Shown here: positions 1 through 8,957 of the stretch, piece after piece
Numbering within the stretch: position 1 is the stretch's first letter
Layout of the letters: each line of letters starts with the position of its first letter
NCBI GenBank assembly: GCA_018262195.1
Contig: JAGTRS010000052.1
Location: 1 to 36,405, forward strand
Reading direction: 5' to 3'
DNA: 36,405 nt
Origin: Pseudomonadota bacterium
GTDB taxonomy: Bacteria; Pseudomonadota; Gammaproteobacteria; Burkholderiales; Rhodocyclaceae
Program-made: the position numbers and the translations under genes
The notes under the pieces: generated by a model
Told to the model about the DNA's origin: nothing
The model's database searches: none
The model's input: the letters and a program-made list of their open reading frames with translations, nothing else

Positions 1-534
1 GCCGCCCTTCTTGTGCTTCATGTCGATTTCGATGCCATGCTTCTCGGCATAGGCCATCAGCTTCTCGCGCGACATCAGGTCCCACTCGCGCCACGGGGCG
101 ATGACCTTGATGCCAGGCTTCAGCGCGTAGGCACCGAGTTCGAAGCGGACCTGATCGTTACCCTTGCCGGTCGCGCCATGACAGATGGCGTCGGCACCGG
201 TTTCGTTAACGATCTCGATCAGGCGCTTGGCAATCAACGGACGGGCAATCGAGGTACCGAGCAGATACTCGCCTTCATAAACGGTATTGGCACGGAACAT
301 CGGGAAGACGAAATCGCGCACGAACTCTTCGCGCACGTCGTCGATGTAGATGTTCTTTGGCTTAATGCCAGCCTTCAGCGCCTTGACGCGCGCGGGTTCC
401 AGTTCTTCACCCTGGCCGAGGTCAGCCGTAAAGGTGACCACTTCGCATTTGTAAACATCCTGCAGCCACTTGAGGATGACCGAGGTATCCAGACCGCCCG
501 AATAGGCCAGCACAACCTTCTTGATGTCGCTCAT
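1..534 (-). CDS. argG: argininosuccinate synthase, N-terminal part (cut by window edge)
   Basis: ArgG joins citrulline and aspartate, using ATP, to make argininosuccinate in the cytoplasmic arginine pathway. I translated 178 codons from the ATG at 534; the rest lies beyond base 1. Near the N-terminus is AYSGGLDTS, the PP-loop ATP-binding motif of N-type ATP pyrophosphatases. [12 protein letters not shown] and [15 protein letters not shown] follow, both hallmark segments of the family. The gene lies 32 bases after the argF stop on the same strand, so it is probably the third gene of an argD-argF-argG operon. Nothing looks broken in the visible part. Identification is firm; the C-terminal half cannot be judged. 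Confidence 0.95.
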   Translation of the reverse strand, partial: MSDIKKVVLAYSGGLDTSVILKWLQDVYKCEVVTFTADLGQGEELEPARVKALKAGIKPKNIYIDDVREEFVRDFVFPMFRANTVYEGEYLLGTSIARPLIAKRLIEIVNETGADAICHGATGKGNDQVRFELGAYALKPGIKVIAPWREWDLMSREKLMAYAEKHGIEIDMKHKKGG

Positions 535-566
535 TTCTGTTCCCTTGTTTCGATTAATCCGTCTGC

Positions 567-1487
567 TCAGCCCTGAAGACGACCCAGCAGCAAATATTCC
601 ATCAACGCCTTCTGCACATGCAGGCGGTTTTCAGCCTCATCCCAAACCACCGATTGCGGTCCGTCGATGACCTCGGCCGTCACTTCCTCGCCGCGATGTG
701 CCGGCAGGCAATGCATGAAGACTGCCTGCGGGCTGGCCACATGCATCATGTCACCATCGACGCACCAATCGGCAAACGCCTTTATCCGCTCTTCGTTCTC
801 GGCCTCGAAGCCCATCGACGTCCACACATCGGTGGTCACCAGATCTGCTCCACGGCAGGCATCCATCGGATCAGCAAAAACCTTGAAGCGGGCCGGATCG
901 ATCTTGCCGACCAATTCTGGCTGGATTTCGTAACCCGGCGGAGTCGACACGTGGACCTTGAAGTCCAGTACTTCAGCCGCCTGCAGCCAGGTGTTGCACA
1001 TATTGTTGGCATCGCCAACCCACGCCACCGTCTTGCCCTGAATGCAGCCGCGATGCTCAATGTAGGTATAGATGTCAGCCAGAATCTGGCAAGGGTGATA
1101 TTCGTTGGTCAGTCCGTTAATCACCGGCACACGCGAGTTGGCAGCAAAGCGCTCGATAATCTCTTGCTCGAAGGTACGGATCATCACGATATCGCTCATC
1201 CGGGAAATGACCTGCGCCGCATCCTCGACCGGCTCGCCTCGACCCAATTGGGAATCGCGCGTGTTCAGATAGATCGCCGAGCCACCCAGTTGCTGCATGC
1301 CAGCCTCGAAGGAGAGGCGCGTCCGGGTGCTGGCCTTCTCAAAGATCATCACCAGCGTGCGGTCCGACAGCGGCCAATACTTCTGGTAAGACTTGAACTG
1401 GTTCTTGATCCAGCCCGTGCGTTCGAAGACGTATTCGAGCTCTTCACGGGTGAAATCCTTGAATTGCAGAAAGTGTTTGATTGCCAT
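567..1487 (-). CDS. argF: ornithine carbamoyltransferase
   Basis: ArgF transfers the carbamoyl group of carbamoyl phosphate to ornithine, giving citrulline. The 306-residue protein has normal length for the anabolic enzyme. Visible motifs are STRTR at residues 53-57 (carbamoyl phosphate binding), HPCQ at 131-134, and HCLPAHR at 259-265 carrying the catalytic Cys and ornithine-binding residues. The start MAIKHFLQF is typical of the betaproteobacterial protein. It begins 2 bases after the argD stop and precedes argG, so the three are probably co-transcribed. No anomalies seen. Confidence 0.97.
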   Translation of the reverse strand: MAIKHFLQFKDFTREELEYVFERTGWIKNQFKSYQKYWPLSDRTLVMIFEKASTRTRLSFEAGMQQLGGSAIYLNTRDSQLGRGEPVEDAAQVISRMSDIVMIRTFEQEIIERFAANSRVPVINGLTNEYHPCQILADIYTYIEHRGCIQGKTVAWVGDANNMCNTWLQAAEVLDFKVHVSTPPGYEIQPELVGKIDPARFKVFADPMDACRGADLVTTDVWTSMGFEAENEERIKAFADWCVDGDMMHVASPQAVFMHCLPAHRGEEVTAEVIDGPQSVVWDEAENRLHVQKALMEYLLLGRLQG

Positions 1488-1489
1488 GA

Positions 1490-2662
1490 TTAAGCAGCCA
1501 GAAATTCCTTGATCAGCGGAGCAGTACGCTCCACCAGTTCATGCGCATCGCTCTCGCTGAAAATGAGCGGTGGCAGGAAACGTACGACGGTATCCGCGGT
1601 GACATTGATTAACAGGCCAGCCGCCAATGCCTTGCCAACCAAGGCACCACAAGGCCGATCCAGCTCAAGACCGATCATCAGGCCATGTCCGCGAATGTCG
1701 ACCACCCCCTTGACCCCAGCCAGAGCTTCACCAAACAGCTTGCGAATCAAGGCACCAATACGCTCTGCATTGCCCAGCAACCCATCCTGTTCAATGACAT
1801 CAATGGTCGTCAAGGCGGCAGTCGATACCAGTGGATTACCACCAAAAGTTGAACCGTGATTTCCCGGACCAAACAGCCCGGTAGCCTTGCCGCCAACCAT
1901 GCAGGCGCCGATCGGCACACCGGAGCCGAGCCCCTTTGCCAAGGTTGCGATGTCCGGCTGGACGCCAGCTTGCTGATAACCGAACCACTTACCGGTACGG
2001 CCCATGCCACACTGCACCTCATCGCAGATCATCAGCCATTCCTGCGCATCGCACAGTTCGCGAACTCCGCGATAGAAAGCCGGATCAGCCAAGTGGATAC
2101 CACCTTCACCCTGGATGATCTCCAGCATGACCGCCACAATGTTCTTATTGTGCTCAGCCACCGTCTTGATCGCTTCAAGATCACCGTAGGGAACACGCAC
2201 AAAGCCGGCTACCAGCGGCTCAAAGCCAGCCTGAGCCTTGCGGTTGCCAGTAGCGGAAAGCGTTGCCATGGTTCGGCCATGAAAAGCCTTCTCCATCACA
2301 ATAACCGTCGGTAGCTCGATATTCTTCTTGTGTCCGTAGAAACGCGCCAGCTTGATCGCCGCCTCGTTAGCCTCTGCACCGGAATTCCCGAAAAACACCT
2401 CCTGCATCCCCGAGAGCCCACAGAGCTTGTCAGCCAACAGTTCCTGTTCACCGATTCGATACAAGTTGGAGGTGTGCAGCATGCGCCCGGCCTGGGCTGC
2501 AATCGCTGCAACCAGCTTGGGATGAGCGTGACCGAGCGTCGAGACAGCGATTCCGGACAAAGCGTCCAGATACTCCTTGCCCTCTGTATCGGTAATCCGG
2601 CAGCCATTTCCGTGACTGAAAGTCACCGGCAACCGGGCGTAGGTATTCATGACATGCGACAT
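1490..2662 (-). CDS. argD: acetylornithine aminotransferase
   Basis: ArgD is a PLP-dependent class III aminotransferase that converts N-acetylglutamate semialdehyde to acetylornithine, and often also acts in lysine synthesis. GNSGAEANEAAIKLAR is the PLP-phosphate region. DEVQCGMGRTG contains the cofactor Asp, and TLAKGLGSG carries the Schiff-base Lys at about residue 243. The frame stays open upstream to 2716, but I place the start at 2662 (MSHVMNTYARLPV, 390 residues). That N-terminus is typical of the family, and the longer version would be read through a terminator-like hairpin. The start has only a weak Shine-Dalgarno. First gene of the arginine operon, with argF 2 bases downstream. Confidence 0.94.
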   Translation of the reverse strand: MSHVMNTYARLPVTFSHGNGCRITDTEGKEYLDALSGIAVSTLGHAHPKLVAAIAAQAGRMLHTSNLYRIGEQELLADKLCGLSGMQEVFFGNSGAEANEAAIKLARFYGHKKNIELPTVIVMEKAFHGRTMATLSATGNRKAQAGFEPLVAGFVRVPYGDLEAIKTVAEHNKNIVAVMLEIIQGEGGIHLADPAFYRGVRELCDAQEWLMICDEVQCGMGRTGKWFGYQQAGVQPDIATLAKGLGSGVPIGACMVGGKATGLFGPGNHGSTFGGNPLVSTAALTTIDVIEQDGLLGNAERIGALIRKLFGEALAGVKGVVDIRGHGLMIGLELDRPCGALVGKALAAGLLINVTADTVVRFLPPLIFSESDAHELVERTAPLIKEFLAA

Positions 2663-2673
2663 GAGGCAACCCC

Positions 2674-2703
2674 AAAAAACGAAAACGGCGGCCAATGCCG
2701 CCG
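2674..2703 (-). terminator. intrinsic-terminator-like hairpin in the argD leader (possible attenuator)
   Basis: Read on the minus strand, a perfect 7-bp all-GC stem (CGGCGGC, loop ATTG, GCCGCCG) is followed by TTTTCGTTTTTT. It ends about 11 bases before the argD ATG. No minus-strand gene lies upstream that it could terminate, so it probably acts within the arg operon leader. An upstream GCGGCC (2724-2729) could pair with GGCCGC in the right arm (2688-2693) and disrupt the hairpin. The structure is seen directly; the attenuation role is inferred. Confidence 0.6.
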
Positions 2704-2859
2704 AAACGACCGCCATCTCAGCAGGCCGCGCGAACCTCAGAGAACAGCAGAAAGCTAAATTTTAGGTGAAAAACAAGGCCTTGTATAGAACAGCAAGACC
2801 ATGCCAAATCGCCCATTAGAATGACAAGCCGCCGTAGTGATGGAAAGACATTGAGCTTC

Positions 2860-2868
2860 TGCTAGAAT
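2860..2868 (+). promoter_or_regulatory. extended -10 promoter for the DUF3579 gene
   Basis: TGCTAGAAT fits an extended -10 element (TGn plus TAGAAT, one mismatch to TATAAT). It would start transcription about 38 bases before the DUF3579 ATG. No good -35 hexamer is seen at the right spacing, which is usual for extended -10 promoters. Assigned by eye only. Confidence 0.4.
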
Positions 2869-2912
2869 GCGCCAACGCAAGGTCGTATCGTCCGCAAACG
2901 CAGAGTAGAACA

Positions 2913-3209
2913 ATGACAAATCAAGAATCGACCACATTCATCATTGTCGGCCTCACCAAACAAGGCAAAAAATTTCGCCCAAGCGATTGGGCTGAGCGCC
3001 TGTGCGGCGTCATGTCAGCATTTGGCGCCGAGCGCAAGATGAAATACTCCCCCTACGTCGGCCCCGGCGATTACAACGGCGAAAAAGCCGTGTTTGTCGA
3101 CGGACGGCTTGGCGAGATCGAACCCATGGCCTATCGCTTCATGCTCAATTTCGCCCAGGACAACGACCTGCAAATCATCGACGGCGTCTGCACCATCGAC
3201 AAAAAGTAA
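2913..3209 (+). CDS. DUF3579 family protein
   Basis: A 98-residue soluble protein with no signal peptide or membrane segment. The segments KFRPSDWAERLCGVMSAFG, YSPYVGPGDY and the run ending NFAQDNDLQI match what I remember of DUF3579, a small family found mostly in betaproteobacteria with no established function. It is transcribed divergently from the arginine operon and ends at a bidirectional terminator shared with rpsT. The ATG at 2913 has only a weak ribosome-binding site but gives the family's usual N-terminus. Family call is good; function unknown. Confidence 0.85.
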   Translation: MTNQESTTFIIVGLTKQGKKFRPSDWAERLCGVMSAFGAERKMKYSPYVGPGDYNGEKAVFVDGRLGEIEPMAYRFMLNFAQDNDLQIIDGVCTIDKK

Positions 3210-3227
3210 GCAACAAATACTGGCAAT

Positions 3228-3255
3228 AAAAAAGGCGCCCGCAGGCGCCTTTTTT
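3228..3255. terminator. bidirectional intrinsic terminator between the DUF3579 gene and rpsT
   Basis: AAAAAAGGCGCC, loop CGCA, then GGCGCCTTTTTT. The GC stem is 6 bp and extends through A-T pairs, giving a T-tract on both strands. It lies 18 bases after the DUF3579 stop and 18 bases after the rpsT stop, so it can serve both convergent genes. Confidence 0.9.
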
Positions 3256-3273
3256 GTTTGAGCCTCAGCTCAA

Positions 3274-3543
3274 TCAGGCAGCAGCAAGCGCCTTGATCTG
3301 AGCAGACAAACGGCTCTTGGTACGGGAAGCCTTGTTCTTGTGAACAATCTTCTTGTCAGCAATGCGATCGAGCACTGCGACGGACTGCTGGAAGACGCCT
3401 TGAGCGGCGGCTTTGTCACCAGCTTCGATTGCCTGACGGACACGCTTGATTGCGGTACGCAGGGTCGAACGCAGGCTGGCGTTATGGGAACGCTGACCGT
3501 CTGCTTGACGGGCACGCTTGCGGGCTTGTGCGCTGTTGGCCAT
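3274..3543 (-). CDS. rpsT: 30S ribosomal protein S20
   Basis: S20 is a small basic primary-binding protein of the 30S subunit that contacts 16S rRNA. The start at 3543 gives [13 protein letters not shown], the canonical S20 N-terminus, and 89 residues, the usual length. The longer in-frame opening upstream covers the promoter and is not coding. The sequence is rich in Lys, Arg and Ala, with the family's long-helix character. A strong sigma-70 promoter lies just upstream and a bidirectional terminator just downstream, so this is a single-gene transcript. In many proteobacteria rpsT sits next to murJ; here the neighbour is the pilus operon. Confidence 0.97.
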   Translation of the reverse strand: MANSAQARKRARQADGQRSHNASLRSTLRTAIKRVRQAIEAGDKAAAQGVFQQSVAVLDRIADKKIVHKNKASRTKSRLSAQIKALAAA

Positions 3544-3576
3544 GTAATAACATCCAAATGAAAAGCTGAATTCAAA

Positions 3577-3605
3577 ATTATAAGGCGAAAAAGTCAATCT
3601 CTCAA
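3577..3605 (-). promoter_or_regulatory. sigma-70 promoter of rpsT
   Basis: On the minus strand TTGAGA (-35, 5 of 6 matches) is followed by a 17-base spacer and a perfect TATAAT (-10, at 3577-3582). Transcription would begin near 3570, leaving a leader of roughly 27 bases before the rpsT ATG. It lies in the gap after the pilY1 stop. Confidence 0.75.
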
Positions 3606-3650
3606 GACCTTTAAGCACAGTCGCAAAAAAGAGTTAAGGCATACTAAGAA

Positions 3651-6600
3651 CTACTGAACCAACTCGCGCCACATGACCCGCTTACCCGCAAAATTACTAC
3701 CCTTACCTTTAATCTTCACATTGGGATCAATTGTCGGCGTTGGCTTGTTAGCCGTAACAACCTCGACAACAGGCTTACCCTGAATATAGAGCACATTAAC
3801 CCCTACAATCGGTGAGCTGTAGTACGTCGATACCTGAGAGTTCGGCTCTATAAACCCACCTGTTTCGTAGTCGAAAAAGTTGAGCCAACCGTACCCCCCT
3901 GGTGAACACACGGTGTTAGACGGCACGATAGTTGCAGCAATCAGAGTTCCTTGAACCAACTTCATATCTATGTTTACTCGCTCCCCAACATTCGATGGAG
4001 ACTTGCTGGTGTCCTTAAGATCGACATACCAACCGCGCACTGAGCCGAAATTCACTGGATTATTACTAGCAGTCCGAGCATTCCCATCACGCGTCAAAGT
4101 TTGTTCAACCAACGCAGACCTGGCATTCACCAAAGTCGCACCGCTGTTATTGTCGCTAATTGCATAAATAGTTTGCGGATCGGTATTTGTCAGATCCGAC
4201 ACCTCCAAATATTTGCCAGTACCCACAAAGATCACTCTCTGCCCGCTAACCAAACCCAGAGTTGGACTAGTCATCACCGGTTGGGCTTGGCCAGACGAGT
4301 CCAGCAGTGTCGCAAACTTGATCACGCTTTCTGCATTAATATCAAAACGCCAGAGATTACCAAGCAAATCACCACCATAGACGTATCCAGCAGTGTTATT
4401 GACACCACCGTAGTCATTCCATGCTGATACTCTCGCTAACCCGCTAGGTGTCGTTGCATCACCCACAGAAGTTCCGATTGCACTGATAAGGGCCCCCGTG
4501 CCGGCGTTGAGCACATAAAGATACCCCTTGCCATCACCGGGACTCGTGTTGTTATAGCCTGAGGTTAACAAAACAACCCAAGTCCCATCCGCTTTCTTCG
4601 TAATGATGGGATGACCAAAGCTATAACCCAGATTGGCAAACCCTGCCGAACTGGATGATACCTCCCACAATAACGAAGGCGTTACTGGATTCGATATATC
4701 CAAGGCATAGAAACTTCTTCCTCCTGCATTCAACCCACCAATCAAGATGGTTTTCCATACGGGAGCCGAGCCTCCACCAGAAACACAAGCATCATCGCAA
4801 CTGCAATTGGCAGTACAAATATCCGAAATAACCGGACTGCCGTTCACATAGTTGGTGTGCCCAGTTGAGTAATTCTTGTCGGCCAGTTTCCATAGGTTGG
4901 GGATAACAACCGTTGGAACGTAAGCCCAACGCTCTACACCGGTATCTGCAGCAAAAGAATGCAACATCCCATCGTTGGTTCCCATATAGACCGAGCCAAC
5001 TCGTGCTGCATTATCGGTTTTGTACTTGGCATACCCCGCATCGGCATAACTGAATACTGGCTTGCTGATAAAAAACGGTTGCGATTCCAAAGCGTCACCC
5101 ATCGTTGCCTCGCGCATACGATAGAGTCGATTATCGACAGGATTGCTTGTTCTATCCTCATACCCAGTCTGTCCACGCAGGAAGTTGACAAGATTCTCCC
5201 CTGCTGCGACGGTTTTCTGAGTCGCCGTCAATACCGACCATTGGCTCAGCCCGGTGCCGGTGAAAAATGAGGAGTCGAGATTGGAGTAAATAAAACTCTC
5301 CAAGGCACCAGACGCATTAGCCTTATAGATAGTCCGTGAGTCGCTGGACTTATCTACTTTGCTATTCATCGTGCCAACACAACTTGTAGGCAACTGAACC
5401 TTACAGTTAGTCCCATCCAGAATGCCATCAGTACAAGTTGTTGCCCCGCCAGTCACACAGTAAGTGACCGTGCTACTCCCGCTGTCTTCCTGTACGACGG
5501 TACTTGGTGGTGCGCACGTTCCTGCGCTGATACTCTGCACACACCATGCAGCTGTTTCACTGACCACACCGGTCCCGGTGTCGATTGTTCGCGCCTCCAG
5601 ATTACCAGTCCATTTCACCGAACTATAACTAGCGACATAAGCATAGTTATTCCCGGCAACAGGGTTAAGGGTACTGGTAGCCGCTGCTGAAGTTGCACCA
5701 ACCTTGGAGCCAATTTGATTGAGCGCCGTTGATAAGCCATAAGCTAATTGTGCGGGGTCCTTAGCGCTGAAATAGGTACCCTGACCATTGACGGCCGCAT
5801 GCCACAAGTCATCAACCGCTGTTTCGTTATCAGCAGCAGGAACGGGCCAATTAACCACGGGAGATCCCAATCCCTCCTTCAAATTGTAAAAATCACCTGT
5901 TGTAGCATTCTTATAATCTGAAACATAAGAAAGCGTACCGTCGACGCCAAGACCAAGCGTGAAGGTCGTCATATGCTGCTTGAGGTTGTTGTCAGTACTA
6001 CTCACAAAGACGTTATTCTCACAGACATCAATACCGAGCGAACCGGTACAGTTGCTAAAGCCACTCGTTCGCAAATCGGTGTCATAGTAGTACTTGGCCA
6101 CATCGGCAAGGGTACCAGTTGCAGTATTGCCTTCGAACATTGGACGAGGCGTCGTTCCGCCATCCTGATTCCCCATCGCAACGCCGTCAAGATCGGTACC
6201 ACCAGCACCATTCCAATATCCGTCCGTCGTCAGCAACGTGAAATTCTGTTGGCAAGAATACTGCACAGGGTCAATGGTCGAACCAGAGATCGAACCCGCC
6301 GACGACATTTCCTTGCCGGCGAAAATACGACCGGCTGTAGCAAGTGCCGAACGCAACGGCGTACCACAGCCTGCAGCCGTCTGGTCGAATAAGGTTTCGT
6401 ACCATTTAGACTTCTGACCAGCCCCAGTGACTCCACCACTTACCCCGGCATTACTGTTCAGCGACGGCCCCCCAGTCACCACGATAGTACCGTTGGCACC
6501 GGCTCCATCATTAATACTTGCAGAAAGCTTAATCAATCCATTGCTGCCGCCAGAATTAGCCACGGCAGTATATTCAGGCGAAGACACAAAGGAATTAATC

Positions 6601-8303
6601 TGAGCTGCCAGGTTGGTGGCCAAATCGGCACGGCTGACATTCGACGTTACAGTAGCACCGAGTATCTCGATACCATTCACTTTGATGCTGGAAACCGTTT
6701 GCATTACACCAGCGGAAAAGCTATTGAAGCGGAACGACCCGCTCGCTGCTACGGCGCCAATCAGAGAATCCGAATTATCGAAGGGCGCGACCGGGAGATA
6801 GCTACCCTTACAAATGTTCATAAAACCGACGCGATAATTCGAACCAATCGGCCTGAAAGCAAGACTGACAGAACTCTTCATTGACTGCATGCGAGTCCGG
6901 TAGTAGGCATACCAGTTGGCAAAATTTGTTACTTCGTCGGCATAGGTACACGTGGCACCGGCACAGTCTGTGCGAGATGTTGCCTTTGGATAGCTGGTTG
7001 TGGCAGGAACAATATCTGTACGTGCAAAGGAATATGGTGCGGGGGTGAATCCAGTCACACCACCAGTAACGTTACTGGTGACCGTACCGTTGCCGGAAAT
7101 AGCCACGGTGCCATTCGCGCTTGCACCCGCCGCAGTAGTCGAAGTAATTTTTACGTAGGTATTGTCGTTATAGGGGAAAGCGACAGCCGTTGTCGCCGAA
7201 TACTCCGGGTCTGAAACATAGGTGTTGATCTGAGTCGCCACCTTGGATGCCAAGTCAATTTGACTGGTACCAGTGACTGATGCGCCAAGAACTTCCACGC
7301 CATTCACCTTGATACTAGCAATGGTTCGAGGTGCGGTATTTGAGGCACGGATTATCCCGCTGGCAGCAACTGCAATTGTTGATGCTGCACCAACATAACG
7401 TGGATACTTGTAAGTTGAGGTTTTGGTGGATTGGCAAGTGGTCAATGCCGTATCGGAGCACCAACGAGATTTGGCTGGAAAGACGTACTCCCCTGTAGCC
7501 ACTGAAGACTGAGTGCAGTTCCGCAGCTCAGCCTCTTTACAATACTCGCTCACAACAACTTGGTAGTAATAAGGAGCCCCCATAACGCCCAGTACATTCT
7601 TGTTTGCCGTTGTCCCATCGTTATCTCTCCCGTACTTGTATGTCGCATCCGGGTAAAGGTAATCACTGTTCTTACGACAAACCGTGCTATCAGACAACTC
7701 AGCCGCTGTCGGGTTGTTCTTGGTACACCAAACGCGATCAGGATACTGCGTAGTCAGGTCGATAGTTGTTCCGGCAACACCCAATTGAGATTGGTTATGC
7801 TTCCCATAGCCATCAAGCAAAACATTTGTCGGATCAGTCTGACTCGGCTTGCTGGCGCCATCAGAAAAGACGCCAGGCAAGTACCGAATCGCCGGGTTGT
7901 AGTACTGCGAGTTAATGGAACTCGTCATGTAGGGCACATCGCCAACGACGCACAAATCAAGATTTGACATTGTAGTAGTCACAGAGCCATCGTCATCGGC
8001 ACTGTCACGACAGTTCTTCTGGACAGTGGCTGGATTATTCCAGCCATTCGACGTCCAAGGACTGTTACGCCAGTCATATTCCATCATGTAGTCAGGCGTG
8101 TAATCCTGACTCATACTGCCTGAGTTATCCATCAGGAACATCAGGTTGGGCAATACGGTTGTCGTTGTCGAATTAGCGAGCGGCGCGCTAGCCAACGCAA
8201 CCGAGGCCGCCTGCAGCGGGGAGGAGAACCCAACCTGCAAGACAAGGAGCAGACTCAGCGCCTGACGAATAACCGAGTTATGGTGTGGAGAAGCTTTCAT
8301 CAT
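3651..8303 (-). CDS. pilY1: type IV pilus tip adhesin/assembly protein PilY1 (PilC family)
   Basis: PilY1 sits at the pilus tip with the minor pilins and promotes assembly, adhesion and surface sensing. The protein has 1550 residues. A signal peptide covers about residues 1-33. A von Willebrand A region begins with the MIDAS motif DNSGSMS (59-65) and closes around NFTLLTTDGYWNG (687-699). A C-terminal PilC/PilY1 beta-propeller follows, with VYMGTNDGMLHSF (1105-1117), GGLNAGGRSFYALDI (1189-1203), VYGGDLLGNLWRFDI (1308-1322) and FVGTGKYLE. Two homologous inserts of about 105 residues (313-418 and 518-628) interrupt the VWA region. The canonical calcium-loop position before VYGGD reads NDYGGVNNTAG, lacking the usual D-x-N-x-D-G pattern. 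AGGAGG lies 5 bases before the second of two ATGs, so translation may start at 8300. Last gene of the minor-pilin operon. Confidence 0.95.
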   Translation of the reverse strand: MMKASPHHNSVIRQALSLLLVLQVGFSSPLQAASVALASAPLANSTTTTVLPNLMFLMDNSGSMSQDYTPDYMMEYDWRNSPWTSNGWNNPATVQKNCRDSADDDGSVTTTMSNLDLCVVGDVPYMTSSINSQYYNPAIRYLPGVFSDGASKPSQTDPTNVLLDGYGKHNQSQLGVAGTTIDLTTQYPDRVWCTKNNPTAAELSDSTVCRKNSDYLYPDATYKYGRDNDGTTANKNVLGVMGAPYYYQVVVSEYCKEAELRNCTQSSVATGEYVFPAKSRWCSDTALTTCQSTKTSTYKYPRYVGAASTIAVAASGIIRASNTAPRTIASIKVNGVEVLGASVTGTSQIDLASKVATQINTYVSDPEYSATTAVAFPYNDNTYVKITSTTAAGASANGTVAISGNGTVTSNVTGGVTGFTPAPYSFARTDIVPATTSYPKATSRTDCAGATCTYADEVTNFANWYAYYRTRMQSMKSSVSLAFRPIGSNYRVGFMNICKGSYLPVAPFDNSDSLIGAVAASGSFRFNSFSAGVMQTVSSIKVNGIEILGATVTSNVSRADLATNLAAQINSFVSSPEYTAVANSGGSNGLIKLSASINDGAGANGTIVVTGGPSLNSNAGVSGGVTGAGQKSKWYETLFDQTAAGCGTPLRSALATAGRIFAGKEMSSAGSISGSTIDPVQYSCQQNFTLLTTDGYWNGAGGTDLDGVAMGNQDGGTTPRPMFEGNTATGTLADVAKYYYDTDLRTSGFSNCTGSLGIDVCENNVFVSSTDNNLKQHMTTFTLGLGVDGTLSYVSDYKNATTGDFYNLKEGLGSPVVNWPVPAADNETAVDDLWHAAVNGQGTYFSAKDPAQLAYGLSTALNQIGSKVGATSAAATSTLNPVAGNNYAYVASYSSVKWTGNLEARTIDTGTGVVSETAAWCVQSISAGTCAPPSTVVQEDSGSSTVTYCVTGGATTCTDGILDGTNCKVQLPTSCVGTMNSKVDKSSDSRTIYKANASGALESFIYSNLDSSFFTGTGLSQWSVLTATQKTVAAGENLVNFLRGQTGYEDRTSNPVDNRLYRMREATMGDALESQPFFISKPVFSYADAGYAKYKTDNAARVGSVYMGTNDGMLHSFAADTGVERWAYVPTVVIPNLWKLADKNYSTGHTNYVNGSPVISDICTANCSCDDACVSGGGSAPVWKTILIGGLNAGGRSFYALDISNPVTPSLLWEVSSSSAGFANLGYSFGHPIITKKADGTWVVLLTSGYNNTSPGDGKGYLYVLNAGTGALISAIGTSVGDATTPSGLARVSAWNDYGGVNNTAGYVYGGDLLGNLWRFDINAESVIKFATLLDSSGQAQPVMTSPTLGLVSGQRVIFVGTGKYLEVSDLTNTDPQTIYAISDNNSGATLVNARSALVEQTLTRDGNARTASNNPVNFGSVRGWYVDLKDTSKSPSNVGERVNIDMKLVQGTLIAATIVPSNTVCSPGGYGWLNFFDYETGGFIEPNSQVSTYYSSPIVGVNVLYIQGKPVVEVVTANKPTPTIDPNVKIKGKGSNFAGKRVMWRELVQ
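6420..6752 (-). repeat. PilY1 internal repeat copy 2 (residues 518-628)
   Basis: Second copy: SIKVNGIEILGATVT, then LATNLAAQINSFVSSPEYTA, GANGTIVVTGG and GGVTG. It is clearly homologous to copy 1 but diverged, so this is an old intragenic duplication and not an assembly artefact. Confidence 0.75.
7050..7367 (-). repeat. PilY1 internal repeat copy 1 (residues 313-418)
   Basis: First copy of a domain containing SIKVNGVEVLGASVT, then LASKVATQINTYVSDPEYSA, then NGTVAISGNGT and GGVTG. It aligns with the second copy at residues 518-628. The I-x-V-N-G-x-E-x-L opening and the A-x-Q-I-N helix resemble the flagellin hook IN motif pattern, but that likeness is only by eye. Confidence 0.75.
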
Positions 8304-8315
8304 GACCTCCTGAAA

Positions 8316-8957
8316 CTAGTAGACCAACGCCTGAACATAGCTGATGCTGTTTTTAGGTCCAGTAACCCTAACTGTCACCCTGTATTGCGGCGCCTGCCCT
8401 GCCGCAGGACAACCTGGCCCATCGCAAATTTCCGATGGCAAAGGCACAGTTTTTCCGTCGTTATCCTTTGCTTCGCCACTGAAAAGGCAGTTTGTCTTGG
8501 ATAAAAGCTGGTTAGCGGTACGGCACATGCGCTGAACGATATATCGATAGGTATTGCCACTACCATCGGTGACAGCATTTGAGCTATTCGCATCAGTCCA
8601 GGTCCCGGCGGCAGTAACATCCAGTGCCGGATCGAGGTTGGAATAATACCCATCGGTAGCATTGGTCACATTGAACGCGTGAGTCGCATCCATGTACACG
8701 TTCTTTGCATTATTTGCGGTCTGTATCGCAGTCAAAGCCGCCACCGCCAGCTCAACCCCGGAGTCCGCAGATGTCGTTGCTGCCTGGCGAAAAGCCAAAT
8801 TACCCGAAATCAAAGTTGTACTATCGACCGAGCGCACCAAGGCCAACACCGCCAATGTCAGAGCGACCAAAGCGACCAAGGCGAAGAGCAAGACCGAGCC
8901 CTGTTGCCGATTGAACACGGTCACCCCCTCGCGGAAACGTCGAGGTCCGAACGTCAT
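8316..8957 (-). CDS. pilX: minor pilin PilX
   Basis: PilX is a pilin-like protein that helps prime type IV pilus assembly with PilV, PilW, FimU and PilY1. I start it at 8957: this ATG overlaps the pilW stop (ATGA) and has AAGGAG five bases upstream, better supported than the ATG 18 bases earlier. The N-terminus has a basic leader ending RQQG, then SVLLFALVALVALTLAVLAL, one hydrophobic pilin-type helix. Position 5 of the mature helix is Phe, not Glu, which is common in PilX/GspK-type pilins. The body carries several Cys. pilY1 follows 12 bases after the stop. About 213 residues. Confidence 0.88.
   Translation of the reverse strand: MTFGPRRFREGVTVFNRQQGSVLLFALVALVALTLAVLALVRSVDSTTLISGNLAFRQAATTSADSGVELAVAALTAIQTANNAKNVYMDATHAFNVTNATDGYYSNLDPALDVTAAGTWTDANSSNAVTDGSGNTYRYIVQRMCRTANQLLSKTNCLFSGEAKDNDGKTVPLPSEICDGPGCPAAGQAPQYRVTVRVTGPKNSISYVQALVY

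Noticed and set aside
13..576. Long open frame on the + strand at the left edge
   Set aside because: It is antisense to argG, which has clear family motifs on the minus strand; the + frame shows no recognisable domain.
2662..2716. Longer argD with 18 extra N-terminal residues
   Set aside because: The extension is encoded by a terminator-like hairpin and T-tract and is unlike ArgD N-termini.
2755..2937. Leader peptide upstream of argD
   Set aside because: Short minus-strand frames exist, but none is Arg-rich or has a convincing ribosome site, so no leader peptide is claimed.
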